Source: CAVYWD01 sp963772225 (GTDB lineage: Bacteria; Myxococcota; Myxococcia; Myxococcales; UBA5297). From it: DNA of 64,000 bases. Position 1 is the stretch's first letter. Each line of letters starts with the position of its first letter. Under the pieces are notes generated by a model. The model searched no databases, was not told where the DNA came from, and was given only the letters and a program-made list of their open reading frames with translations. Shown here in pieces: positions 44,645-53,230 of the stretch. The stretch spans positions 310,001 to 374,000 of the forward strand of contig CAVYWD010000003.1 in assembly GCA_963772225.1 (NCBI GenBank), read 5' to 3'. Position numbers and translations under genes: made by a program.

Positions 44645-45640
44645 ATGCGCGCCATGGTCCTCGATGCCTCCCGCCGGCCGCTGCGCCTCGCCGACCTGCC
44701 CGACCCCGAGCCGGGCGCGAACCAGGTCCTGCTGCGCGTCGCCGCCTGCGCCGTCTGTCGGACTGATCTTCATGTCGTGGACGGCGAGCTGCCGGACCCG
44801 AAGCTGCCGCTGGTGCTGGGCCATCAGATCGTGGGCCGGGTGGTGAAGGTGGGGCCGGGCGCGGAGTCGGTCCCCGTGGGCTCGCGGCTCGGCGTGCCCT
44901 GGGTCGGTTGGACCTGCGGAGTTTGCGAGTACTGCCGGAGCGGGCGCGAGAACCTGTGCCGCCGGGCGCGCTTCACCGGCTACCATCTCGACGGCGGGTT
45001 CGCCGAGCTCGCCGTCGCCGACCAGCGCTTCTGCTTTCCGCTGCCCGACGACCTGTCCGACGCCTCGGCGGCGCCGCTCCTGTGCGCCGGCGCCATCGGC
45101 TACCGCTCATACCGCATGGCGGGCGAGGCGAAGCGGCTGGGGCTCTACGGCTTCGGCTCGGCGGCGCACATCCTCACGCAGGTGGCCAAGGCCCAGGGCC
45201 GGCGGGTGTTCGCGTTCACTCGGCCGGGCGACGTCGATGGCCAGGCCCACGCGCGCGAGCTCGGCGCCGAGTGGGCCGGGGGCTCCGACGAGGCGCCGCC
45301 CGAGCCGCTCGACGCGGCCATTCTCTTCGCCCCGGTCGGAGCGCTGGTGCCCGCGGCGCTTTCGCACTTGGCGCCGGGTGGGACGGTCGTGTGCGGCGGA
45401 ATTCACATGAGCGATGTCCCGAGCTTCCCTTATTCGATCCTCTGGGAAGAGCGATCCATCCGCTCGGTCGCGAACCTCACGCGGCAGGACGCGAAGGAGC
45501 TGCTCGCGCTCGCGCCGAAGGTGCCGGTGCATACCGAGGTTCGGCGATTTCCGCTGGTGAAGGCGAATGAGGCGCTCGCGGCGCTGCGGCGCGGCGAGCT
45601 GCGCGGGGCGGCGGTGGTCGAGGTCGCCGCCGGGGCTTAA
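44645..45640 (+). CDS. Zinc-dependent alcohol dehydrogenase (MDR family)
   Basis: 331 residues from ATG 44645. The catalytic zinc region is CAVCRTDLHVVDGELP, with GHQIVGRVVKVGPGA (the GHE-like Glu is replaced by GHQ). The structural zinc loop has CGVCEYCRSGRENLC (four Cys). The NAD-binding turn is GLYGFGSAAH. The length fits the cd08298/AdhP-like subgroup. It would oxidise alcohols or reduce aldehydes in the cytoplasm. A decayed copy of its C-terminus occurs at 55979-56106 beside the hydrogenase operon. Just after this gene there is a fragment of the hydrogenase large subunit, so the two loci share history. Confidence 0.92.
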   Translation: MRAMVLDASRRPLRLADLPDPEPGANQVLLRVAACAVCRTDLHVVDGELPDPKLPLVLGHQIVGRVVKVGPGAESVPVGSRLGVPWVGWTCGVCEYCRSGRENLCRRARFTGYHLDGGFAELAVADQRFCFPLPDDLSDASAAPLLCAGAIGYRSYRMAGEAKRLGLYGFGSAAHILTQVAKAQGRRVFAFTRPGDVDGQAHARELGAEWAGGSDEAPPEPLDAAILFAPVGALVPAALSHLAPGGTVVCGGIHMSDVPSFPYSILWEERSIRSVANLTRQDAKELLALAPKVPVHTEVRRFPLVKANEALAALRRGELRGAAVVEVAAGA

Positions 45641-45655
45641 GCGCTCTCGCAGTGG

Positions 45656-45700
45656 GCGCGTCCTGGGTCGCCTGGACCCAGCGCACCATCGCCCCATCCT
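45656..45700 (-). pseudogene. Fragment resembling the NiFe hydrogenase large-subunit gene
   Basis: About 32 bases here match the sense strand of the hydrogenase gene near 57190-57220 with two differences. The minus-strand reading is MVRWVQATQDA against TVRWVQTAQDA in the real gene. It lies 16 bases after the ADH stop. It is too short to act as a gene and looks like a duplication or recombination scar. Confidence 0.5.
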
Positions 45701-45748
45701 CAGCGGTCAGGCCGCGACGTTCTCTGGTCGAGTGGGAGCATGGCGCGA

Positions 45749-47458
45749 CTATTGCCCCTCGTGGTTCCTGAGAGACTCCTGGATCTTGTTCTTGATGGCA
45801 TCGAGGTTGAAGGTCGCCGGCGCCTGCATGGGAGGATACTCGAGGGCCGTCTTCGCGAGCTTCGCCACGGACTCCTGAACCATGACGAAGCGCCAGAACT
45901 CGCGCGCATAGAAGTCGTTCATGTACCCGCCGCCGAGATTGTTCATGGTCTCTGCGCGGATGGACGGCGTGCGCTCGAACGGATCCTGCCGGAGGTTCAC
46001 GATGGTGGGCATGTCGGTCGTGACCTTCTCTCCGGGCCAGCCGTACGGTTGCTGAAAGAACTGGTACTTGAAGTCGTCGATGCGAATAGCGCCGAGGTGC
46101 GGACCGCCGAAATAGAAGAGCTCGTGGCGAGCGGAGGGTCCCTTGCCCGTCAGGAGGTCCAACTGGTTGTAGCCGTCGAGGTGGTTCTTATAGGTCCGGT
46201 CGCCCAACTTCACGCCTTTCAGAAGCTGGTCCGTGATGTTCGGGTTGCCGGCGGCTGCCGCGAAAGTCGGGAGCCAATCGAGCCCGGAGAAGAGGCCGTT
46301 CTCCACCGAGCCCGGCTTGACCTTTCCGGGCCAACGGATGATCGCCGGCACGCGAAAGCCGCCCTCGAAGACGGTGCCCTTGGTCGCTCGGAACGGCGTC
46401 ATGCCGCCGTCCGGCCAGGTGAACACCTCCGCCCCGTTGTCGGTGGTGAATACGACGATGGTGTTTTCGGCCTCGCCGATGTCCTCCAAATGCTTCAAGA
46501 GCGCGCCGATGCTGTCGTCCAGCTGCGCCATGCCGGCCTCTTCCAGGCCGTAGTTGCTCCTGGAGTTCATCAGCGCCTGGTACTTCGAAGACAAGAATGT
46601 GAAGACATGCATGCGCGTCGTGTTGTGCCAGATGAAGAAGGGTTTGCCGTCCTTCTTCGCCTTGTCCATGAATCTGTTGGTGTTCTCGACCAGCACCTCG
46701 TCGAAGGTCTCCATGTTGTACTTGGCCTTGCGACCCTCCTGCCAGTGCTGGCGCCCGGACATGTCCGGGAAGGGTGCCAAGGGTCCCTCGTCGACGATCT
46801 TCTGCTTGCCGACCCTGCCCCAGCGCGGCATCTCGGTGGGGTCATCCACGTCGCTCGCAAAGGTGTGCACCAGATTGCGCGGTCCGGTCTTGTCGATCCA
46901 CTCCTGGGGGTAGTCGAACCAGTAGGGGTCTGACATCGCGTCGAGGTGATACAAGTATCCGAAGAACTCGTCGAAGCCATGCAGCGTCGGAAGGAATTTG
47001 TTGAGGTCGCCCAGGTGGTTCTTGCCGAACTGCCCGGTGGCATAGCCCATCGACTTGAGAACGGTGGCGAGGGTGACGGCCTGAGCGGGCATGCCCACGT
47101 CGGCGCCCGCCTGGCCCACCGTCGTCAACCCCGTGCGAATGGGCAGCTCCCCGGTGATGAAATTCGCGCGCCCCGCCGTACAGCTCGCCTCGGCGTAGTA
47201 ATCGGTGAAGCGCATGCCCTGCGCGGCCAGCCTGTCGAGATTCGGCGTCTTGCCGCTCATGATGCCCTGGTGGTAAGCGCCGACATTGAACCAGCCGACG
47301 TCGTCGCCCATGATGAATAGGATGTTCGGCTTCCTCCCTTCGGCCGCGCGGGCGGGACCGCCGGCAGCCAGAAAGGCCGTCAGGGCCAGGGCTGCGGCGG
47401 CGACCCTTGATCCCGCGGCGAAGGGCAATTTCAAGCATGGAGTGTTCCTGGATTGCAT
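45749..47458 (-). CDS. Exported arylsulfatase (type I, formylglycine-dependent)
   Basis: 569 residues from ATG 47458 (AGAGGACC upstream). The signal peptide ends PARAAE. The metal site is PNILFIMGDDVGW. The catalytic motif is CTAGR in EASCTAGRANF, where Cys is converted to formylglycine by a maturase. HGFDEFFGYLYHLDA and the VVFTTDNGAE metal ligands are present, and the C-terminal sub-domain is complete. It hydrolyses sulfate esters in the periplasm or outside the cell. The natural substrate is unknown. A second, dead sulfatase of a related family lies at 54.6-55.7 kb. Confidence 0.92.
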   Translation of the reverse strand: MQSRNTPCLKLPFAAGSRVAAAALALTAFLAAGGPARAAEGRKPNILFIMGDDVGWFNVGAYHQGIMSGKTPNLDRLAAQGMRFTDYYAEASCTAGRANFITGELPIRTGLTTVGQAGADVGMPAQAVTLATVLKSMGYATGQFGKNHLGDLNKFLPTLHGFDEFFGYLYHLDAMSDPYWFDYPQEWIDKTGPRNLVHTFASDVDDPTEMPRWGRVGKQKIVDEGPLAPFPDMSGRQHWQEGRKAKYNMETFDEVLVENTNRFMDKAKKDGKPFFIWHNTTRMHVFTFLSSKYQALMNSRSNYGLEEAGMAQLDDSIGALLKHLEDIGEAENTIVVFTTDNGAEVFTWPDGGMTPFRATKGTVFEGGFRVPAIIRWPGKVKPGSVENGLFSGLDWLPTFAAAAGNPNITDQLLKGVKLGDRTYKNHLDGYNQLDLLTGKGPSARHELFYFGGPHLGAIRIDDFKYQFFQQPYGWPGEKVTTDMPTIVNLRQDPFERTPSIRAETMNNLGGGYMNDFYAREFWRFVMVQESVAKLAKTALEYPPMQAPATFNLDAIKNKIQESLRNHEGQ

Positions 47459-47897
47459 CGCGAGGGTCCTCTCTGGGCCCCTAAGTCGGGCAGTCGCGGA
47501 TTGAGCGCGCCGTCGCGGAGTAAGGTTCGCAGCCGCCATGGGGGTCTCCGGGGTCGATCACGTCGCGGAAGCGACCCGCAGCGAGTTCGGGCCTATTTGG
47601 CGACGCGGCCAAGGGGTCGCAATGCGTCTTGCCCAAAAATTGGCGATGGGGATCCGTGCCGCCCCGGAATCGATCGGGCCATCGGCTCGGCGCTCTGGCT
47701 CGGACAATTCATGCGCGGACAGAATCCGTTCACGCGAGGCCGGCGGTTGAAACCGCGCCGCTTGCCAGGCCGCAATCACCCGGAGGAAGTCCAGGCGAAG
47801 GCCGGACTTTGCAGCAGTAGCCGCGACTTCAGTCGCCAGGCGGACCGGGCTGAAACGTCATGGGGGATGAATCATCCAGTTCGAGTGCTCGCCATGC
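47459..47897. other. Gene-free stretch upstream of the sulfatase
   Basis: I see no credible gene, repeat or RNA. It separates the sulfatase start from the stop of the octaheme cytochrome gene and should hold the sulfatase promoter. Confidence 0.5.
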
Positions 47898-50264
47898 CTA
47901 CCGCGGAGGCGTGGGCGGCGGGCGACCGATGAGCTCCTGCGGCTCGGCGCTTTGCCTCCGGCGCGCGGAGACCTCCGCGAGCAGCCGGCGGGCGTCGGCG
48001 TGCTCCGGGTGCGCCTTCAGCAGCTCCTCGAGCGTCTCCGCCGCGCCCTTCAGGTCCCCTGAGCGCGCCCGGAAGAAGGCCAGAGTCCAGGCGTAATGCG
48101 CGACCTCCGGCTGGAGCGCCGCCGCCGTTCGTGCCAGCGAGACGGCTTCCGACAGGCGCCGCTCCCCGACGAGGAGCGCCAGGTTGAAGGCGGCCGGCGC
48201 CATGCGCGGCTCTGCCTCCAGCGCCGCGCGGAGCATCTTCTCCGCCTCGTCGCGCTTCCCCGCCTCCGCGAGCAGCAGTCCCAGGTTGAAAGAGATGCCG
48301 GCGTGGCGCGGCTGCACGGCGAGGGCCTCTCGGAACAACCCCTCGGCCTCGCCGAGGCGCCCGCCCGCCGCCAGGAGCATGGCCAGGTTCGCCTTGGCCA
48401 TGAAGAACTGGTTGTCGATCTCCAGCGCGCGGCGGTACTGGCGCTCGGCCTCCGCGCTCTGACCCAGGGCCGCAGAGAGGTTGCCGAGGTTGTAGGGGCC
48501 CGACGGCAGGTCCGACATGAAGCGCTGCCCGCCGACGTGCTCGTCGAGGGCCGCCGCGTGGACCTTGCGCTGCGCCTCGGTGAGCCGCTGCGCCGGCGCG
48601 CCTGCCAGCCGCGCCGCGGCCTCGCTGCGCACGGCACGGGCGGGATCCGACAGCAGAGGCGCGAGGAGCCGCGCCGACCTCTCGGGGTCGTCGGCCGGGA
48701 GCCGCTGTGCTGCGGTGGCGCGAACGAGCGGCTCCGGGTCGGCGAGCGCCCTCTCCACGGCCCCCCGCGCGGCCGGCCCCGGATAGCTCGCCAACGAGTC
48801 CACCGCCGTGGCGCGGACCACCGAGGGGCGGAGCGGGTCCTGGGAGAGCAGGACCAGCTCCGCCTCGGCCTCGGGCGCCCGGCGCCGCCCGGCGGCGAGG
48901 ACCGTTCCGTAGTGGGGTTTGCGCTTCTTGCCGTACCAGGTGTCGTAGCTCGCCTGGATCCAGGTCGCTGGTTTGTCGGCGTGGCACCCGGCGGCGCTGC
49001 AGGCGTTCGGGACGCCGAGGGCGGCGGTGAGGTCCGGGCGCGGCACGCGCAGGGAGTGGTCCCGCCGGAAGTGGACCCCCATGTAGCTCTGGCCTGGCAT
49101 ATGGCAGGAGACGCACAACGCGCCGGCGCCGGGCGCCCCCTTCCACTCCTTCTCGTGAAAGTGATGCGAGGCCACGTCATAGGTGTCGGCCCGGTGGCAG
49201 CGCGTGCAGAGCACGTTCCCTTCCCTAAGGCGCTTCCCGGAGTGGACGTCGTGGCAATCGCTGCAGCGGACGCCGTTCGCGAACATCTTGCTCTGCGTGA
49301 AGGCGTGCCACTCGAAGTCTTCGCCGAGGATCTGGCCGTCGGGATGAAATGCGCCGGGGGCGAGCAGCGCCGGCAGGTAGCGGTCCATGAGCTCGCCGCC
49401 CGGCGCCCCCGCGTCCGCGAACTGGGCCCGCCGCGCATGGCACGGGGCGCAGAGCTCGACGAGCTCGGGCGCCGCGAGCTTGGAGGTGCGAGTGACGAGC
49501 GCTGCGTTCTCCACCGTCAGCCGTCCCATGACCGGCTGGTCAGCCCAGGCGACGTGGCGCGAGCCCGGCCCATGGCAGGCCTCGCATCCGACCGCGATCT
49601 CCGACCAGGTGGTCCGGTATTCGTCCTTCTCGGGGTCGTACTGCTTGTGCACCGCCGTGGAATGGCAGTCGGAGCACATGGCGTTCCAGCTCTGCCCGGG
49701 GCGGGTCCAGTGGAGCCAGTCTCCCGGCGGCGCGACCGGCCCCGGGTTGACGTAGAACCAGCGCTCCGCCCTCGTGTCCCACGCTGCCGAGAGGGCCTGC
49801 AGCCGCCCGCCGGGAAAGGGCACCAGGTACTGCTGCAAGGGCGCGACGCCGAAGGTGTAGGTCACCTGAAAGTCGCGCATCGCGCCGTCCGGCCCCTCGG
49901 CGTTGACCATGAACTTCTCGCCCTGCCGGAAGAAGCGCCAGGTCTTGCCGCGGTGCTGGTAGGTGGCCCCGCCGAAGTCTCCGAGCACCGTGTCGTCCCG
50001 GGCGGGCTGCATGGCGCGGGCGTGGTTCGAGCCTTTCCAGCCCTCGTAGGCCTTCGGGTGGCAGGTCCTGCAGCGCTCGCTCCCGACGTACTGGGCCTCC
50101 GGCGCAGGAGCGGCGCGCGGACCCCGCAGGGCCCGGACCGCGAGGTGCAGCGGGATGGCCAGGGCGATGGCGGCCGTCGCAACGGCCCCCGCGGCGCGCC
50201 AGCGGCTGAGCGAATCGCCGTCGCCGATGCCGCCCTGGGCGGTGGTCCCAGCGCGCTTCGCCAT
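47898..50264 (-). CDS. Octaheme cytochrome c fused to HEAT-like and TPR repeats
   Basis: 788 residues. ATG 50264 follows AGGGGG. An N-terminal anchor (about 25-46) leads into a cytochrome c554/NapC-like region with seven CXXCH sites (CRTCH, CSDCH, CEACH, CAPCH, CSDCH, CTRCH, CVSCH) and one CX4CH site (CSAAGCH). Distal His residues lie between them. A HEAT-like segment (about 450-560) and then six or so TPR units (about 580-770) finish the protein. It is the third gene of a minus-strand operon after cytochrome b and Rieske genes. I infer it is the periplasmic electron acceptor of a non-canonical bc complex, with the TPRs recruiting partners. Confidence 0.9.
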   Translation of the reverse strand: MAKRAGTTAQGGIGDGDSLSRWRAAGAVATAAIALAIPLHLAVRALRGPRAAPAPEAQYVGSERCRTCHPKAYEGWKGSNHARAMQPARDDTVLGDFGGATYQHRGKTWRFFRQGEKFMVNAEGPDGAMRDFQVTYTFGVAPLQQYLVPFPGGRLQALSAAWDTRAERWFYVNPGPVAPPGDWLHWTRPGQSWNAMCSDCHSTAVHKQYDPEKDEYRTTWSEIAVGCEACHGPGSRHVAWADQPVMGRLTVENAALVTRTSKLAAPELVELCAPCHARRAQFADAGAPGGELMDRYLPALLAPGAFHPDGQILGEDFEWHAFTQSKMFANGVRCSDCHDVHSGKRLREGNVLCTRCHRADTYDVASHHFHEKEWKGAPGAGALCVSCHMPGQSYMGVHFRRDHSLRVPRPDLTAALGVPNACSAAGCHADKPATWIQASYDTWYGKKRKPHYGTVLAAGRRRAPEAEAELVLLSQDPLRPSVVRATAVDSLASYPGPAARGAVERALADPEPLVRATAAQRLPADDPERSARLLAPLLSDPARAVRSEAAARLAGAPAQRLTEAQRKVHAAALDEHVGGQRFMSDLPSGPYNLGNLSAALGQSAEAERQYRRALEIDNQFFMAKANLAMLLAAGGRLGEAEGLFREALAVQPRHAGISFNLGLLLAEAGKRDEAEKMLRAALEAEPRMAPAAFNLALLVGERRLSEAVSLARTAAALQPEVAHYAWTLAFFRARSGDLKGAAETLEELLKAHPEHADARRLLAEVSARRRQSAEPQELIGRPPPTPPR

Positions 50265-50284
50265 CTGGACCCCCTAACCCGGCA

Positions 50285-50386
50285 GGAACCAAGGTTGGCA
50301 GCCTAGGCTTCAGGCCTCAGGCTCCAGGGCAAGCTTTTCCTGAAGCCTGGGGTCTTCGCCAGTCTGCGCAAGATCTCGCGAGGAAG
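50285..50386 (-). repeat. Dispersed intergenic repeat, copy B
   Basis: Read on the minus strand it gives TTGCGCAGACTGGCGAAGAC, then CAGGCTTCAGG, CCTGGAGCCTGAGG and ends GGTTCC, in the same order as copy A. It lies between the Rieske stop and the octaheme cytochrome start, inside the operon. Confidence 0.65.
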
Positions 50387-50389
50387 GAC

Positions 50390-50896
50390 TTAGAGGTAGG
50401 TCACCTGGCTCGGCTCGAAGCATTCGCGCTCGAGGCGGCGGGCCGTGTCCACCTTGACGATGCCTCCCTCGATGACCGTCGCGAACAGGTCCAGCGCCCG
50501 GGGCGCCGGAGGCGAGAGAACCTCGCCGCGCATGCCGAAGGTCGAGGCGTGGCAGGGGCAGGCGAAGACCCTGTCCTTCTCGTTCCAGGGGACCGTGCAG
50601 CCGAGGTGGGTGCACTTGCACGAGAGCGCCAGGAACCCGCCATCGGCGAGCCGCACCAGGTAGAACCTCTGCGCCGGGAAGGGGCGCACCGAGGCGGGCG
50701 TGAACTCGCCCACCGGCCCGGCCGCCACCAGCGAGGCGCGGCGCCCGTTGGGTTCCTTGCGCGGCGCGAGAAAGGCGGCCAGCGCAGCGGCGAGCTCGAG
50801 CAGCGCGAGGAGCCCGAGCGCCTTCCAGAGCCGGTCGAGGAAGGTTCGCCGCTCGGGCGCCGCGAGGTCGTTCGCGGGGGCAGCCCGCGCGGTCAC
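50390..50896 (-). CDS. Rieske 2Fe-2S protein of a bc-type complex
   Basis: 168 residues from GTG 50896 (GAGGAG upstream), overlapping the cytochrome b stop by four bases. A single N-terminal helix (about 20-44) anchors it. The cluster-binding boxes are CTHLGC and CPCHAS, with all four ligands and the usual disulphide cysteines present. It transfers electrons from quinol at cytochrome b to the periplasmic cytochrome. It lacks a twin-arginine motif at the very N-terminus apart from ERRTFLDRL, which may serve as one. Confidence 0.93.
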   Translation of the reverse strand: MTARAAPANDLAAPERRTFLDRLWKALGLLALLELAAALAAFLAPRKEPNGRRASLVAAGPVGEFTPASVRPFPAQRFYLVRLADGGFLALSCKCTHLGCTVPWNEKDRVFACPCHASTFGMRGEVLSPPAPRALDLFATVIEGGIVKVDTARRLERECFEPSQVTYL

Positions 50897-52239
50897 GGCG
50901 TCTCCTCAGCGCGCGCGGACCAGGGCCAGGCGAGGACCATGCCCGGGCCGCGGAAGAGAATGCCCGTCGCGGTGAGGACGGCGAAGGCGACCACAACGAA
51001 GGTGAAAGCGGCCTGGAGGGTCTCGAGGCGCGACGCGCCCCGGCGCCGGGACAGGAGCGCGACGGAGGCGACCAGGGCCCCGGCCGCGAGGACCGGAAGC
51101 AGCCCGCTGCGGATCGCCGGCGCGAGCGCGGGAAACCGCGGCGGCGCGCGGCGCAGCGGTTCGTCGGCGAGGATCGCACCGCACGTCAGCACGGCCCCCG
51201 CCGCGGCCGCACTGAGCGCGATCCGCGCCCCTTTCGGCGACTCGAACCATCGGCCCGTGGTCCTCGCCCCATCGCCCAGGGACGGCAGCGCTGCGAGCAA
51301 CGCCAGGGCCAGCGCCGGCACCACCACCGCGGCGAAGAAAGGGTGGAGGTGGACGAGCAGCTCCTGGACGCCCATGAAGTACCACGGGGCCTTCGCCGGG
51401 TTCGGGCTGATCCCCGGGTTCGCCTGCGCGAGCAGCGGCGCGTCGGCGACCGCCGCCAAGAGCAGCACGGCGGCCAGCACGACCAGCGCGGCCGATCCCT
51501 CTCGCCGCGTCAGCCCCGGCGAGGCGGGGACGAGCGGCCCCCGCGGCGAGGCCACGTCGCCCACGCCGTCGGGCAGAACCACGCCCCCCACCTTGCGCAC
51601 CAGCCAGAAGTGGACGGCGAGCAGCACGAGCAGCGAGAGGGGCAGGATGGTCACGTGGAGCACGAAGAACCGCGCCAGCGTGGTCGGCCCGATGTCGGGC
51701 CCGCCGCGCGCGGCCCGGAGCAGGGCTCCGCCCACGAGCGGCACGTGCTGGAGCGCTGCGGTACAGACGGTGACGGCCCAATACGCCAGCTGGTCCCAGG
51801 GGAGGAGGTAACCCGTGAAGGCGCTCGCCACGACGAGGAGCAAGAGCGCCACCCCCACGAGCCAGTTTCCCCGCCGCGGCGGGAGGTGCCCGCCCCGGTA
51901 GAAGACGCGGAGCAGGTGGAGGAAGGTGACGAGCACGAGCCCGCTCGCGGCCCAGTGGTGTGCGTTCCGGACCAGGGCCCCGAAGGGCACGTCATCGACG
52001 AGCGCCACCACCGTTCCGTAGGCCCGCTCCGGCGAGGCCTCGTACACAACCAGTAGGAGCGCACCCGTCGCCGCCAGGAGAAGGAAGAGGGCAGTGGCGG
52101 CGCCCCCCAGGGCAAAGGTCCTCGAGAAACGCAAGGCCTCGGCCGGCACCATCCGCGGGTGGAGGTGGAGGATGAAGCTCGAGGAGCTGGACGGCGCGGG
52201 AGCCGCGTCCTTCGCGGCCGCTGGAGCCTCGCCAGCCAT
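50893..52239 (-). CDS. Cytochrome b (fused b6/subunit IV type)
   Basis: 448 residues from ATG 52239 (GGAGGG upstream). The b6-like N-terminal half has paired heme His (HHWAASGLVLVTFLHLLRVF, and the later FVLHVTILP). The Qo-site region is FTGYLLPWDQLAYWA. The C-terminal half resembles subunit IV with APWYFMGVQELLVHLHP (the PEWY-like motif reads PWYF). Around nine to ten membrane helices. It is the first gene of the operon cytochrome b, Rieske, octaheme cytochrome, which together make a quinol-oxidising complex. The Pro-Glu-Trp-Tyr Glu is not seen, which is common in some deltaproteobacterial versions. Confidence 0.92.
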   Translation of the reverse strand: MAGEAPAAAKDAAPAPSSSSSFILHLHPRMVPAEALRFSRTFALGGAATALFLLLAATGALLLVVYEASPERAYGTVVALVDDVPFGALVRNAHHWAASGLVLVTFLHLLRVFYRGGHLPPRRGNWLVGVALLLLVVASAFTGYLLPWDQLAYWAVTVCTAALQHVPLVGGALLRAARGGPDIGPTTLARFFVLHVTILPLSLLVLLAVHFWLVRKVGGVVLPDGVGDVASPRGPLVPASPGLTRREGSAALVVLAAVLLLAAVADAPLLAQANPGISPNPAKAPWYFMGVQELLVHLHPFFAAVVVPALALALLAALPSLGDGARTTGRWFESPKGARIALSAAAAGAVLTCGAILADEPLRRAPPRFPALAPAIRSGLLPVLAAGALVASVALLSRRRGASRLETLQAAFTFVVVAFAVLTATGILFRGPGMVLAWPWSARAEETP

Positions 52240-52442
52240 CGGCCCTCCATCCCGCGCGCACTGGGCACCTGCGCTTGCCCCTTGGCTTCGGGAGCGCGCC
52301 ATCAAGTGCGGGCGAACCCGCCGGTGAATTTCGGAACAAGCAAGTTAGGTACGGCGCAAGCCGGCGGCAACTCCCGCTCGGCCGAGAGGGCCGGCAAGCC
52401 GAAGCACCTCGCTCCCGGCCCCCAGGGAAGACCGCTCGGGCG

Positions 52443-53018
52443 TCAGGCCTTCGGCGGGAAACTGGAGAGGATCTTCTTGACGGCCTCGTCGATCTTCTTC
52501 TGCTCTTTTCCGCTGGAGGGATTGTTTCCGAGGTCGGCCTTGGCGTCGCCGCGCCAGACGAGCTGGTTGCTCGCCGCATCGACGACGTCGAGGATGAGGG
52601 TTCCCTGCTCGTACTGGGTGACGTTGACGCCCGGCCCCGCCGCGCCGCCCCAGCCGACCGGCGGGCCGAACGCCGGACCCCAGCCGTAACCCCAGTAGGG
52701 GTTGACGTCCTCGACCCGGGTCTTCTCCTGGGAGGTCGCGTGCCAACCGACGAGGAAATCGGGGCTGGCCGAGGGATCGACCTTGCGATAGCCCTTGGCC
52801 CCGAGCTGGGCGTCCGCCGCCTCCTTGATCTTCTCGCCCACGAACGGATTTTTGTGCGATTCATCGGCCTGCTTGGCCGGCGCGGGTTCCCACGCGTAGG
52901 TGTGGTACCGGGCCGCGGTCTGCGCCGCATTGGGCGCCGCAGTCGTGTTGACGTGCATGGTCGAACAGGCGGCGAGCGATGACGCACCCAATGCCGCCAG
53001 CAGAATCTTGGATTTCAT
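52443..53018 (-). CDS. DUF4136-family lipoprotein
   Basis: 191 residues from ATG 53018 (AAGGGGG upstream). The lipoprotein signal is MKSKILLAALGASSLAAC, with Cys18 as lipidation site. The mature part has the DUF4136 order: YHTYAWEP, a helix with IKEAADAQLGAKGYRKVD, DFLVGWHA, a Gly/Trp/Tyr-rich turn, then GTLILDVVDAASNQLVWRG and a C-terminal helix KKIDEAVKKILSSFP. The role of DUF4136 proteins is unknown. They are envelope lipoproteins, common in proteobacteria. It is downstream of dispersed repeat copy C. Confidence 0.88.
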   Translation of the reverse strand: MKSKILLAALGASSLAACSTMHVNTTAAPNAAQTAARYHTYAWEPAPAKQADESHKNPFVGEKIKEAADAQLGAKGYRKVDPSASPDFLVGWHATSQEKTRVEDVNPYWGYGWGPAFGPPVGWGGAAGPGVNVTQYEQGTLILDVVDAASNQLVWRGDAKADLGNNPSSGKEQKKIDEAVKKILSSFPPKA

Positions 53019-53075
53019 TCGAGCCCCCTTTGACTGTCCAGATTGGTGCTTTCTCGGCAAAAGAGCCTGACGAGC

Positions 53076-53175
53076 TTGGCAAAGACTCCAGGTCTCAGGC
53101 TTCGGGTACTGCTCGTTCCTTAGGATAGGAACTGGAGCGTCTGGAGCCTCAAGTTCAGGCAACCCCCTTCTGTTC
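53076..53175 (+). repeat. Dispersed intergenic repeat, copy C
   Basis: Blocks TTGGCAAAGACTCCAGG, CAGGCTTCGGGTACTGCT, CTGGAGCCTCAAGTTCAGGC and a final TTCTGTTCC match copies A and B in order. The middle contains a short perfect inverted repeat (GTTCCTTAGGATAGGAAC). It is intergenic, between DUF4136 and an outer-membrane gene. Confidence 0.65.
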
Positions 53176-53230
53176 CGGCGGTGCCGGCTTGGGCGAAACA
53201 TCGGTATCTCAACGGGCGGCGCGATCCCTG

